Shown: positions 35,761-44,610 of the stretch, one piece after another | Position numbering within the stretch: position 1 is the stretch's first letter | How the letters are laid out: each line of letters opens with the position of its first letter | Assembly (NCBI GenBank): GCA_934096075.1 | Contig: CAKOLN010000001.1 | Location: 145,166-209,165 of the forward strand | Direction of reading: 5' to 3' | DNA: 64,000 bases | Origin: an uncultured Bacilli bacterium | GTDB lineage: Bacteria > Bacillota_I > Bacilli_A > RF39 > UBA660 | Position numbers and translations under genes: made by a program | The notes under the pieces: model-generated | What the model saw: the letters and a program-made list of their open reading frames with translations, nothing else | The model's database searches: none | Told to the model about the DNA's origin: nothing

Positions 35761-36474
35761 ATGAAGATTAAAGTGATTGGAAGTGGATGTATTTGGACTA
35801 AGTATGCTAGTGCATCTTATTTGATAGATAATAAAATATTAATTGATATACCTAATGGATGTATGAAGAAGATGATGGGATTTGGTATTAATCCAGAAGA
35901 AATAGAATATTTATTGATTACTCATTTTCATGGAGATCATTATTTTGATATACCTTTTTATTTAATGTATAAATCTAAGCATGATAATAAAATTAATAAT
36001 GTTTATCTTAATGAAGAGAGTATCGATAAAGTAAAATCTTTAACTTATTTGGCATTTCCTAATTCATGTGAAGAAATTATAAATGATTCTAATGTAGTGT
36101 TTCATGATGATTTGAAATTTCAAATTAATGAATATATTATTGATAAAGTGTTGGTTGATCATGGTAGAATGAAACCAGCTTATGGTTATATATTTAGTGA
36201 TTCTAAAATTAAAGTTGGTTTTACTGGAGATAGTGCTTTATGTGAAATGATTGAAATGATGGCTAGTGTATGTAAATATTTAATACTTGATATAAGTTTT
36301 ATTGAAGGTACTAGTAAACATATGGGAATTGACAATTTAAAATATTTAGTGAATACTTATAGTAAATGTACTTTTATACCTTCTCATATGTCTGATGAAG
36401 TAAGAGATACATTGACAAAAATGAAACTTAAAAATGTTATAATAGTTCAGGATGGAGAAGAATTAACATGTTAA
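35761..36474 (+). CDS. metallo-beta-lactamase-fold hydrolase (RNase Z-like)
   Basis: 237 residues with the metal motif THFHGDHYFD, a later His in VDHGRMKPAYGY, Asp in GFTGDSALCE and a final His in IPSHMSDE. This layout is close to RNase Z/ElaC and related hydrolases. The tRNA 3' exosite typical of true RNase Z is not evident, so the substrate is open. The start lies one base after the GNAT stop, and its end overlaps the next gene by seven bases. Confidence 0.8.
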   Translation: MKIKVIGSGCIWTKYASASYLIDNKILIDIPNGCMKKMMGFGINPEEIEYLLITHFHGDHYFDIPFYLMYKSKHDNKINNVYLNEESIDKVKSLTYLAFPNSCEEIINDSNVVFHDDLKFQINEYIIDKVLVDHGRMKPAYGYIFSDSKIKVGFTGDSALCEMIEMMASVCKYLILDISFIEGTSKHMGIDNLKYLVNTYSKCTFIPSHMSDEVRDTLTKMKLKNVIIVQDGEELTC

Positions 36475-37322
36475 ATAATTGGGTTACCTGGGTTATTATA
36501 TATTTGATTTCAGCTGTTGTATTTTCTCAATCTTTTAAAAAAGCCAACAGAAATATGACTAATGCAGGAACATTAACTATTTTATTAGAATTATTTACTG
36601 CATTTTTTTCATTATTTTTCATACCATTTTTTAAATTAACTATATCTCATAATCCTCACACATATTTAATACTTATTGTTGTTATTATTATCTATGCATT
36701 TACAGATAGACTCAATATAGAGGCAAGATATGGATTTTCTACAAGTACATTTAGTATGCTAAAACAATTGTCATCTGTATTTCTTGTAATACTAAGTTTT
36801 GTAATATTGAAAGAAAAAGTTGTAATAACTAAGGTAGTTGGTGCTTCTTTAATACTTATTGCTAATGTTGGACTTGCAGTAGATAAAGATGGAAAATTTA
36901 GAATTAATAAATATTTTCTTATGAGTTTAGTATCTAATATATTATTTGCATTTGGAATGCTTATTAATGTTAATATATCAGGTGAATTTAATTTAGGAAT
37001 TTATACTATAATTACAGTATTATTTCCATCAATATTAATAACTTTATTTGGTAAACATAGTATAAAAGAACTTAAAGAAGAATTTAATTTATATGATAAA
37101 AAAAGATTTTTGTTATCTGCTTTTTCTTGGTGTGTTATGTTAATATCATCTGTTAGAGCATATCAATTAGGAAGTGTTTCTGTAGTAGCACCTCTTCTTA
37201 CGTTAACGGCTATAATTAATACTATATATGAGTTTATATTTAATAAAGATAAAAGTGAGTTTATTAAGAAACTTATTATAGGTATAATTATTATAATTGG
37301 GGTATTACTAATAAAAAAGTAA
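36468..37322 (+). CDS. EamA-family (DMT) membrane transporter
   Basis: 284 residues with about ten membrane helices in two EamA-like halves; the motif at the end of the first half (SVFLVILSFVILKEKV) and the repeat at VSVVAPLLTLTAI are typical. DMT transporters export or exchange small metabolites; the substrate is unknown. It overlaps the upstream hydrolase gene by seven bases and is the last of the four-gene operon that starts at 34819. Confidence 0.8.
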   Translation: MLNNWVTWVIIYLISAVVFSQSFKKANRNMTNAGTLTILLELFTAFFSLFFIPFFKLTISHNPHTYLILIVVIIIYAFTDRLNIEARYGFSTSTFSMLKQLSSVFLVILSFVILKEKVVITKVVGASLILIANVGLAVDKDGKFRINKYFLMSLVSNILFAFGMLINVNISGEFNLGIYTIITVLFPSILITLFGKHSIKELKEEFNLYDKKRFLLSAFSWCVMLISSVRAYQLGSVSVVAPLLTLTAIINTIYEFIFNKDKSEFIKKLIIGIIIIIGVLLIKK

Positions 37323-37381
37323 TTAAAATTGATTTGATTTGTAATAAATTTAGTACAAAAGAATTGAATATTAATTTGTTA

Positions 37382-37894
37382 TTATTTATTTTTTTTAACA
37401 AGTATTACTCCAATTATCGTTATAACAACAATCATAAATGGAGCTACTTTAAAATATACCCACTCAAATGAATGCCATATAGTTCCAATAACTGCCCATT
37501 CTGGATTACTATAATCCCAATTTTGATATGGACTACCTAACAGTGCTAATAAGATAAATAATAAAATCAAACAAACATCAGCTATTATTAAAGTATTAAC
37601 AAATATATTTCTTTTTTGCTTTTGTTTTTTAGATAGTTGTTCATTAATAACCTCTAGTTTCTCTGATATTACCTTTAAGTCGTTTTTTTCCTGTTCATCA
37701 ATGTTCTCTCCAAGAATTGTACTAACTGGTGTATCAAATACTTCCGATATAGATATTAACATTTCTGCATCTGGAACAGATAATCCTTGTTCCCATTTTG
37801 ATACTGTTTGTCTTACAACATTTAATTTAACGCTTAATTCTTCTTGAGAAAGTCCTTTATTTTTTCTTAATGTTTTTAAATTATCTTTTAGCAT
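37382..37894 (-). CDS. XRE-family transcriptional regulator with C-terminal membrane helices
   Basis: 170 residues. Residues 3-60 are a Cro/CI-type helix-turn-helix (LSQEELSVKLNVVRQTVSKWEQGLSV split, VPDAEMLISISEVF). A short coiled linker and two membrane helices (about 95-118 and 145-166) follow, so the DNA-binding domain is tethered to the membrane. Similar XRE-membrane proteins occur as stress or bacteriocin-related regulators. AAAGGAGG precedes the start. A promoter TTGTAG/TACAAT is visible upstream. It marks the left side of the accessory island. Confidence 0.85.
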   Translation of the reverse strand: MLKDNLKTLRKNKGLSQEELSVKLNVVRQTVSKWEQGLSVPDAEMLISISEVFDTPVSTILGENIDEQEKNDLKVISEKLEVINEQLSKKQKQKRNIFVNTLIIADVCLILLFILLALLGSPYQNWDYSNPEWAVIGTIWHSFEWVYFKVAPFMIVVITIIGVILVKKNK

Positions 37895-37920
37895 TTATAA
37901 TTCCTCCTTTCGTTAAATAA

Positions 37921-37949
37921 ATTGTATGACAAATACCCTGTTGCTACAA
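37921..37949 (-). promoter_or_regulatory. promoter of the XRE regulator
   Basis: On the minus strand: TTGTAG (37949-37944), 17-base spacer, TACAAT (37926-37921). TTGC...GCAA (inverted repeat) overlaps the -35 and may be an operator. Confidence 0.6.
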
Positions 37950-38069
37950 GCAATGCATTTTAACATATCTATTAACCACTGTTATATCATAGCTTTCAAC
38001 TGATTTATAAATTACTATTTATCTATTCCATCTGTGTAATTATAACACGATTTTAACAGATTTTTATTA

Positions 38070-38727
38070 CTAAATAGTTACCATTTCCATGGTTATTAAA
38101 TAATTTTTAATTTTATCAATTACATCATCTATATTTTTATTTAACCAATTATATTTTGGATTATTAAGATTTATTTTATATAATTTTGAACTAGTAATTT
38201 TTTCAAATTGATTAATCAAATCTTTTACATTATTAACATTGATTGATTTATCATCATAAATCAAAATTTTAAAACAGTTTTCAAGTTTTTCTTTATTAAG
38301 TAGTTTATTATCTATTAAATAATAAAAATCAAATATCTTTATATCTAGTTGATCTAATATTAAATTTTAAAAGAAATTTCATTTTTTCAGTAAAAATTTG
38401 TTCTGGAGAATTAATTAATAAATTAGCTCCAAGATTAATAATATTAAAATCAAACATATATTGTTCTTGCTCAAGTTCAAATAATTTATGAACTCCAATA
38501 TCTAACTTTGTATCTATTTCATTTTTATAGTTATCTTTAATCTTTAAAAATACTCTTTTACCTTTATAATCCTGATGGTGTAATGGAATAATTTCATCTA
38601 TTATTTCAAAATTAATATAATTAATAGACTTATTTAATTCATATAATTTTAAAGTAAATGTTTTTACTATTTTTTTATATTTCCGTGGTATATTTATTTC
38701 AGTTAGTAGTTTATTACAACCTACAAT
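38070..38727 (-). pseudogene. degraded AbiEii/AbiGii-type nucleotidyltransferase toxin
   Basis: The minus strand reads in one frame from 38727 to about 38335. It includes KLDIGVH, INSPEQIFTEKMKFLLKF and IRSTRYKD, then, after a two-base loss near 38330-38334, DFYYLIDNKLLNKEKLENC and on to the TAG at 38070. This is the C-terminal part of AbiEii toxins (PE.IFAEKLK.LLKFG..STRYKDIFDFYYL). The N-terminal nucleotidyltransferase motif is missing, and an in-frame TAA stands at 38728-38730. No AbiEi antitoxin is nearby. Thus a type IV toxin-antitoxin or phage-defence module has decayed here. Confidence 0.78.
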
Positions 38728-38886
38728 TTAAATAATTAGAGGTTGTTCGACTTCAACCTTTATGGCACCAAATGGATAATAACTCGAACTTTTCGAGACA
38801 TCATAAAAATAAAGATATACAAAAATATATAGTCAAAGAAAAATATACATTTCATAAATATAACAATTTAATTATAAAAACATCTA

Positions 38887-39672
38887 TTAATTACAAGTAG
38901 TTCCACATCCTATATCTCCATAACTAGTTTTTTTACAAGAAGTACAACAGCTTTTTCCATCACTTCTTGTATAACACTTTGTACTATAGCCATCATTTCC
39001 TGAAGATGAAGTATCATCATTACTTGCACAACTTCTTATAAATCCAATAAAGAAAATAAAGATTAAAATAATAATAAGAACTGCTTTAAAATCGTCTTTC
39101 TTCTTATTTAACTTTAATGTTATTAGATTTACAGCCTGATCAATTAAGTCATTCAATTTTTTAGCAGATAAATTCCAATTTAATAATATTCGTAATTTTA
39201 AATCGTTATAATGACTAATGTTATTCTTAATTTTATCATATTTTTCAAGCATATCTTTTAATTCATCTTTATCATCTATCTTAGTAACTTCTTTATTTAG
39301 TTTTATTATAGTATTATAATCTTTATAAACTTTGTTATATAATCTTTTGTATATACCAATTTTTTCTTTTACTAAATAATTTTTTTTACTATCTTCCAAA
39401 AATTCATTTTCACTATCAGGTAATTTATACTGAATCGTAAAGTTTGATAAATGCTCTTTTAAGTATCTACAATTTACAACATATAAATTATTATTTTCAT
39501 CTTTTTTAAAACTAGTAAAAATTCCATAATAATATTTTCCTTTTTCATATAGAAAAACAGGATAATACTTAACATTATATTTATTTCCATTAATTTCATC
39601 ACATAAAATAAAACAGTAATCGTCAATGTTGCTTTCCTCTAGTTCAATAATAGTTCTCTTTTCTTCCTTCAT
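38887..39672 (-). CDS. hypothetical tail-region membrane protein with Cys-rich C-terminus
   Basis: Not recognised. 261 residues: a mixed N-terminal domain (ERTIIELEESNIDDYCFIL...), a coiled region (100-180), one membrane helix (about 198-216) and a 45-residue extracytoplasmic tail with eight cysteines in a CYTRSDGKSCCTSCKK-type pattern. The tail could bind metal or be disulphide-bonded. The ribosome binding site is weak. It is an orphan in the accessory island, between the broken AbiEii gene and a divergent promoter. Confidence 0.6.
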   Translation of the reverse strand: MKEEKRTIIELEESNIDDYCFILCDEINGNKYNVKYYPVFLYEKGKYYYGIFTSFKKDENNNLYVVNCRYLKEHLSNFTIQYKLPDSENEFLEDSKKNYLVKEKIGIYKRLYNKVYKDYNTIIKLNKEVTKIDDKDELKDMLEKYDKIKNNISHYNDLKLRILLNWNLSAKKLNDLIDQAVNLITLKLNKKKDDFKAVLIIILIFIFFIGFIRSCASNDDTSSSGNDGYSTKCYTRSDGKSCCTSCKKTSYGDIGCGTTCN

Positions 39673-39781
39673 AATAAATCACTCACTTTGAAAGTATTAT
39701 ATCACAACAATTTATTTTATAAAATATAATTATTTAAAAAACGGGAACTTCAAATAAAATTCAATGCAGTTTTAAAAAGTA

Positions 39782-39810
39782 TTGCAATTTCACGATAAAT
39801 AATGTATATT
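39782..39810 (+). promoter_or_regulatory. promoter ahead of a short hairpin
   Basis: TTGCAA (39782-39787), 17-base spacer, TATATT (39805-39810). Transcription would begin near 39817. A related sequence occurs at 42496-42535. Confidence 0.5.
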
Positions 39811-39825
39811 ATATATCGAGATGTG

Positions 39826-39858
39826 CCTGGGAAACTTTTGAAGCCCTAGGTCTTTTTC
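39826..39858 (+). terminator. hairpin-terminator just after the promoter
   Basis: CCTGGG pairs with CCCTAGG (one-base bulge) over an 11-base loop, then TCTTTTTC. A transcript from the upstream promoter would be only about 40 bases unless it reads through into the next ORF. The rest of 39673-39937 holds no gene that I can support. Confidence 0.5.
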
Positions 39859-39937
39859 ATTAATAGACGGTTATTTTAGTTCTGATCCAACTGCTGATAC
39901 TAAAAATGATAAAAATCTTGAACCGCATATTTACAAT

Positions 39938-40342
39938 ATGATAAGAAGAATTACCACAAGAAATGATTTTGAAAAATTCTTAAATAGTAACATAAAATTA
40001 TCTTATTCAAGTGATTTAATAAGTATAGGCTTATTTTCTAAATACATATTATTTTTGCAAACCAATCATTTTATTGTTGAAAATAATGAAGACAGTTTAT
40101 CAATAATAAATAATTTTAGAGAGAAATATAGAAAAAAACAATTTAATATTAATTATACTAATATTTATAAAGCTATATTAGCAGTGGAAAGTTCAGGTTA
40201 TATTCCATTAATAAAAGATAAAAAATTGTTAGAAGAAACATTATTTATTCAACAATTAAAAGACAAAATAATAATGATGAAACCTACTGATGATTTAATA
40301 TCTTTTTTTGCAAATTTTTCAACTAGTAAAAAAAATAAATAA
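39938..40342 (+). CDS. hypothetical protein, possibly 5'-truncated
   Basis: Not recognised. From the first ATG it has 134 residues (MIRRITTRNDFEKFL..., SIGLFSKYILFLQTNHF). The frame stays open upstream to a TGA at 39839, adding DGYFSSDPTADTKNDKNLEP-like residues that look like real protein. No start codon or ribosome binding site is found there, and the ATG at 39938 also lacks one. The original 5' end may be lost. It is followed by a strong hairpin (40344-40367). Confidence 0.45.
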   Translation: MIRRITTRNDFEKFLNSNIKLSYSSDLISIGLFSKYILFLQTNHFIVENNEDSLSIINNFREKYRKKQFNINYTNIYKAILAVESSGYIPLIKDKKLLEETLFIQQLKDKIIMMKPTDDLISFFANFSTSKKNK

Positions 40343-40343
40343 A

Positions 40344-40367
40344 AAAGATAGATTAGTGTCTATCTTT
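40344..40367. terminator. hairpin after the 134-aa ORF
   Basis: AAAGATAGA, loop TTAGTG, TCTATCTTT (9-bp perfect stem). It is followed on the plus strand by AACTTA, so the T-tract is only part of the arm. A second 8-bp inverted repeat AAAAGTGT/ACACTTTT spans 40375-40414. Confidence 0.6.
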
Positions 40368-40447
40368 AACTTATAAAAGTGTCGAAAAATAAATTGGAAG
40401 ACTATAACACTTTTAGGATAATCATAGTAAGGTACAACCACAAAAAA

Positions 40448-41230
40448 TTATATTTCACTTTTTAAAATTTTTTGCAATTTTCTATTTCTTACTTGTTTAT
40501 CATGTTCTAAAGACGCTTCAAATTCTTTTCTCTTTATTTCATCTAAACAAATATGATGTTTTTGTATTTCTTCTATATTGAAATTTATAAATTCATTTCT
40601 TAACATTTCTAATTCATCAAAAGAAATTTCATCCAGATTATTTTCAATTCTATAATTTATCACATATTCCATAAAATCTCTTATGTATGTAAAACTTCTA
40701 AAATTAACTTTTTGATTTATTCTACCCATAGAATCTGCTTTGTAAAATGATATTTTAGTAGGAAATTGACTTTTTGAAAAATCTTTCAATAATTTTATTG
40801 CAAAACCATTTTTTACTAAAATATTAATGTCTTTTTCTTGAATTACAAATTTAGAAGATAAATGTTCATATTTTTTCTTATTTATAATTAATAATGCGTC
40901 ATTAAACAAAGCACCTTTAACTTTATATGATAAATTTTCAACTAAAAAACTTTCTGATTCATAAATACTTATTAAACTTGCCAGTATATTACTGATATCT
41001 TTTATATTGAAAGTTGAATATTGTTCTATAATCTTACATTGACTATGAATTTCTTCAATAATATTATTTAAATCAACATTATTACTATCAAGTGAAATAT
41101 TATATTCTCTTTCTATTTTTGCTACTGCAGTTGCAACATCTTGCATTTGTTGTTTTTTTATATTATCTTTGTTATCTAATATTTGTTTTTTTGTAACTCT
41201 TAATTTTTTTAATTTATAATTAATATCCAT
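40448..41230 (-). CDS. hypothetical protein of the accessory island
   Basis: Not recognised. 260 residues, mostly helical, with a basic coiled N-terminus (LKKLRVTKKQILDNKDN), a central region (IIEEIHSQCKIIEQYSTFNI) and a charged C-terminus (EFEASLEHDKQVRNRKLQK). No membrane helix. The ATG at 41230 is preceded at the right distance by GAGGAGGG on the minus strand, so the longer reading (to 41257) is rejected. It is encoded downstream of, and in the same direction as, the kinase-fold gene, with a 160-base gap. Confidence 0.6.
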   Translation of the reverse strand: MDINYKLKKLRVTKKQILDNKDNIKKQQMQDVATAVAKIEREYNISLDSNNVDLNNIIEEIHSQCKIIEQYSTFNIKDISNILASLISIYESESFLVENLSYKVKGALFNDALLIINKKKYEHLSSKFVIQEKDINILVKNGFAIKLLKDFSKSQFPTKISFYKADSMGRINQKVNFRSFTYIRDFMEYVINYRIENNLDEISFDELEMLRNEFINFNIEEIQKHHICLDEIKRKEFEASLEHDKQVRNRKLQKILKSEI

Positions 41231-41391
41231 AGAACCCTCCTCATATATATTAATCATTTTACCAAAAAGTATATTTGATAAAGCTTGCTACAAATGTGTA
41301 GTATGATTCAACTAGTTAATAAATAGTGCACTTTATTGATTGATACTTTAATTTTTTAAGTTTAAAAATACTTCTATAATATATTAAATAA

Positions 41392-42435
41392 TTATTTTGT
41401 TTTTTTCGTATCATTATTTTCAAAAGAAAAACCAATACTTCTTAAATAATTAGAATATTTAGTATTATCTTCAATTTTTAAACAATCTAGATCAATTATA
41501 ACAAATTCCCCAGCTTTTTTGATTCCTAGGTTATTATTATTTTGAATGGAAGTAGATACTTCATTTCCAATTTCAAAATTAGTTGAATCAAAATGAATTT
41601 TATTGTCCGTTGTTAAAAGACCAATGTTGCCTGGATGTAAATCAGTTGATTTTAAACCAATAGCATGAAGACTATCTGAAAGTTGTTTTATTATTGCATG
41701 AATTTTTTTATCAGGCAAACTATCTTTCATATTTTCACATACAAGAACTTTTTGAGTTATTTCAATATGTATTGGATAACCATCAAATTCAAAATCACGA
41801 TTTATAATAGGTTGTAACAAATATTCACAATATGGTATAGATGATCTTCTTCTTGGTTTTCCTATTTTAATAATCTTATCACCAATACTATAAACAATTG
41901 AAGTTGTGCCTTTAGCTATAAGTTTTAAATTTGAATCAAGCCCATTATTTTTACAATAGTTAGTCAAATCTTTTATCAACATTTCAAAAAAATCAGTAAA
42001 TTCTCTTTTTTGTTTTTCACTAAAAAACAACTCATCATATTCAAAAGTAGATCTCTTTGTCATGTATTTTTGAATAAAATTTTCTCTATCTTCTAAATTT
42101 AAATCTTTTTTTCCTAATAAATTTTGTTTTATATTTTCTGCATATCCATCTTTTATATAAAATCCATCAAATATATCTTTATTTACATATGGATTAAAAT
42201 AAATAGGTTTATTAGAATTTTCAAATGTGATAGATTCAATCATTGCATCTAATCCAAAAAAAGGTATGCTTACTAGTCCTTCTTCATTTTTTACTAAAAC
42301 ATTCTTAAATCCAACAACATCTATTAACTTAAATTTTTTTGTTTCTCTATAACCGTAACTAGAATAGTATGTTAAAATAATATCAGAATCTGTTTTCATT
42401 TTCAATCTAGTATAAATATTTAAAAAATCATTCAT
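41392..42435 (-). CDS. protein-kinase-fold protein of the accessory island
   Basis: 347 residues. The second half has kinase-fold motifs: a glycine-poor loop and lysine strand (KGTTSIVYSIGDKIIKIGK), a catalytic-loop-like LKSTDLHPGNIGLL with D and N in the usual spacing, and a DFG-like FVIIDLDCLKI. The N-terminal 150 residues are unrelated to that fold as far as I can see. Aminoglycoside-kinase-like and HipA-like enzymes share such motifs; the target is unknown. AAGGATGTG lies 10 bases before the ATG at 42435. It may be the active part of a toxin or defence element in this island, which is inference. Confidence 0.65.
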   Translation of the reverse strand: MNDFLNIYTRLKMKTDSDIILTYYSSYGYRETKKFKLIDVVGFKNVLVKNEEGLVSIPFFGLDAMIESITFENSNKPIYFNPYVNKDIFDGFYIKDGYAENIKQNLLGKKDLNLEDRENFIQKYMTKRSTFEYDELFFSEKQKREFTDFFEMLIKDLTNYCKNNGLDSNLKLIAKGTTSIVYSIGDKIIKIGKPRRRSSIPYCEYLLQPIINRDFEFDGYPIHIEITQKVLVCENMKDSLPDKKIHAIIKQLSDSLHAIGLKSTDLHPGNIGLLTTDNKIHFDSTNFEIGNEVSTSIQNNNNLGIKKAGEFVIIDLDCLKIEDNTKYSNYLRSIGFSFENNDTKKTK

Positions 42436-42536
42436 TGTTATCACATCCTTAAAAAAATTATATCATGTGTACTTTGAAAAGTAAATTTTTATTCAAAAGT
42501 ATTGCATTTTATCAATAAATAGTATTTATTACTTCT

Positions 42537-42680
42537 AGTGATAAGTTAAATTATATTGATAGTTTAATTGAAGTATTATCATCATGGATAATAAAAAAGA
42601 TTGATAATTATGACAGTAGTATGTATTATGAAAATCCATCTTACATATATGAGTGCTATAAAAGGGGTAAGATTCTATAA
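42537..42680 (+). pseudogene. possible remnant ORF without start
   Basis: An open frame ending KRGKIL then TAA at 42678-42680 (SSDKLNYIDSLIEVLSS..., YYENPSYIYECYKRGKIL). It has no ATG at its head and no ribosome binding site, so it is probably the tail of a lost gene. The rest of 42436-42955 (about 500 bases) is AT-rich, with only the promoter at 42820. Confidence 0.35.
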
Positions 42681-42819
42681 AGAAATACTTGCTTTTTTAT
42701 TTGATATAATTTAAATGTAAAATATTAGTGATAATATTATGAATAAAAGTACTAAAATAAATAATCGTCGATAAATTTAACAAATAAAAAAATATACAAC
42801 TTAATAAGTAATAAAAAGA

Positions 42820-42848
42820 TTGATAAAATACTAAAAATGTGGTATATT
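42820..42848 (+). promoter_or_regulatory. promoter of the RNase J-like/nifS-like/thiI operon
   Basis: TTGATA (42820-42825), 17-base spacer, TATATT (42843-42848) preceded by TGG (extended -10). A 107-base leader precedes the ATG. Confidence 0.75.
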
Positions 42849-42955
42849 AAATACTAGAGAAAGAACTATTATTAACTAATATTTATAATTATATTTTAAA
42901 ATAATTGTTTTTTGTTGGTTTTAATTTATATTAAAACTATAAAGGAGGAAAATTT

Positions 42956-44602
42956 ATGAGTAAAATAAATGTTTTTGGTCTTGGAGGACTAAATGAAAAT
43001 GGTAAAAATTTATATATAGTAGAAGTAAATGATAGGATTATTGTTTTTGACTGTGGTCTTAAATATGCTTCTGAAAAAATGTATGGAGTAGACTATGTTA
43101 TACCTGATTTTCAATATTTAATAGAAAATAAAGATAGAATAGTGGGTATATTTATTAGTCATGCTCATTATGAAAATATAGGTAGTTTAGATGACTTAAT
43201 TTCTAAAATACCTAATGTAAATGTTTATGCAACATATTATGCTAGTAAAGTATTAGAAATAGAAGCTGAAACAGATGGTGTAACTATAAAGAATCTACAT
43301 GTTATTAAACCACATAGAAAAATTGACTTTGGAGATTTCAGTATATTCCCATTTAGCGTAACACATTCAGTTCCTGAAACTGTGGGATATTCAGTAAATA
43401 CAAAAGATGGTTCGATTGTTTATATGGCTGATTTTGTAATAGATAGTACAATGAATGGTAAATATGATATGGATTTAGGAAAACTTGCTTATATTGGTAA
43501 ACAAGGAGTAACCTTACTTATGTGTGAAAGTATGTTTTCAGAAAAAGAAGGATTTACTAGTCCTAGTCATAAGCTTGATAAATATTTTCACGATGTAGTT
43601 ACTAAAAGTGAAGGAAGAATAATATTTAACTTATTACCACTACATATATTAACTATGCAAAATATATTTGATGCATTAAAAGGTAGTGGAAGAAAAGTTG
43701 TAATAATGGGTAAACATTTACAAACTATAGTTAAAATGGCCATTAGTGAAGGATACTTAAAAGTTGAAGATAATATTATAGGAGATTTATCTAATTTAAA
43801 AGAAAATAATTCAGTAGTGTTTGTAAGTAATGAAAGAGAAACACCTTACTATAATTTATCTAGAATTGTTAATGGGTATGATAAATATGTAACATTAGAA
43901 AGTACTGATTCAGTATGTTTTGCTGATCCTAGTTATGATGCAATAGAATTAACTGCAGTAAAACTTAAAAATGAAATAGCTATGAAAGGTGCAAGAATAT
44001 GGGATGTACCTAAAGGAAAAAGTGTAAGACTTCATGCATCTAGTCAAGACTTAATGTTAATGGTAAAACTATTTAATCCTAAATACTATATGCCTATCAA
44101 AGGTGAATATAGATATCAAGTAAGAAATGCAGATTTAGCAACTCATGTTGGAGTACCAGCAAGTAACATATTACTTAAAGAAAATGGAGATGTAGTAACT
44201 TTAATAGATGGAGAATTAAAAGATGAATTTAAACATATTAAAGTAGGAGATGCTTTAATAGATGGTAAAAGTAGTAATGATGTTGGAGAATTAGTTCTTA
44301 AAGATAGAGAAATGCTTGGAAATAATGGACTAGTTTTAGTAAGTACTACAGTAAATAAAAAAACTAAAGAAATAATAAATGGCCCAGAAGTATTAACAAG
44401 AGGATTCATGTATGCAAAAGAAAATCAAGATGTAATAGAAGAAATAAAAAATAAAACTAAAGAAATTATAAAAGATAATATTCATGGTAAATTTGCAGAC
44501 TATGTAAAAATTAGAAGTGATGTTAGAGAAGAAGTTGGAAATTACTTATATAAATTAACTGAAAGTAGACCAGTGATTTTAACAGTTATACAAGAATTAT
44601 AG
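42956..44602 (+). CDS. RNase J-family protein with degenerate active site
   Basis: 548 residues with the RNase J layout: metallo-beta-lactamase domain, beta-CASP insert (about 215-360) and C-terminal domain. RNase J enzymes degrade and process RNA from the 5' end with two zinc ions. Here the HxHxDH motif reads HAHYEN (69-74), so the Asp and second His are replaced by E73 and N74. H137 (THSVPE) and D159 (ADF) remain, but the late His of PxHGEY is K382 (PIKGEYR). Loss of three ligands points to a weakly active or inactive partner subunit, as proposed for RNase J2. AAAGGAGG precedes the start; the next gene follows by eight bases. Confidence 0.85.
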   Translation: MSKINVFGLGGLNENGKNLYIVEVNDRIIVFDCGLKYASEKMYGVDYVIPDFQYLIENKDRIVGIFISHAHYENIGSLDDLISKIPNVNVYATYYASKVLEIEAETDGVTIKNLHVIKPHRKIDFGDFSIFPFSVTHSVPETVGYSVNTKDGSIVYMADFVIDSTMNGKYDMDLGKLAYIGKQGVTLLMCESMFSEKEGFTSPSHKLDKYFHDVVTKSEGRIIFNLLPLHILTMQNIFDALKGSGRKVVIMGKHLQTIVKMAISEGYLKVEDNIIGDLSNLKENNSVVFVSNERETPYYNLSRIVNGYDKYVTLESTDSVCFADPSYDAIELTAVKLKNEIAMKGARIWDVPKGKSVRLHASSQDLMLMVKLFNPKYYMPIKGEYRYQVRNADLATHVGVPASNILLKENGDVVTLIDGELKDEFKHIKVGDALIDGKSSNDVGELVLKDREMLGNNGLVLVSTTVNKKTKEIINGPEVLTRGFMYAKENQDVIEEIKNKTKEIIKDNIHGKFADYVKIRSDVREEVGNYLYKLTESRPVILTVIQEL

Positions 44603-44610
44603 GAGGATTT

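Noticed and set aside
38735..38800. Structured RNA or toxIN-like antitoxin repeats beside the AbiEii remnant
   Set aside because: Two short palindromes (AGGTTG/CAACCT and CTCGAA/TTCGAG) are present, but there is no tandem repeat array or ToxN-like gene.
531..44409. Long antisense ORFs inside conserved genes (for example within spoIVA, rpoC and the RNase J-like gene)
   Set aside because: They lie opposite conserved coding sequence, have no ribosome binding sites and no recognisable protein features.
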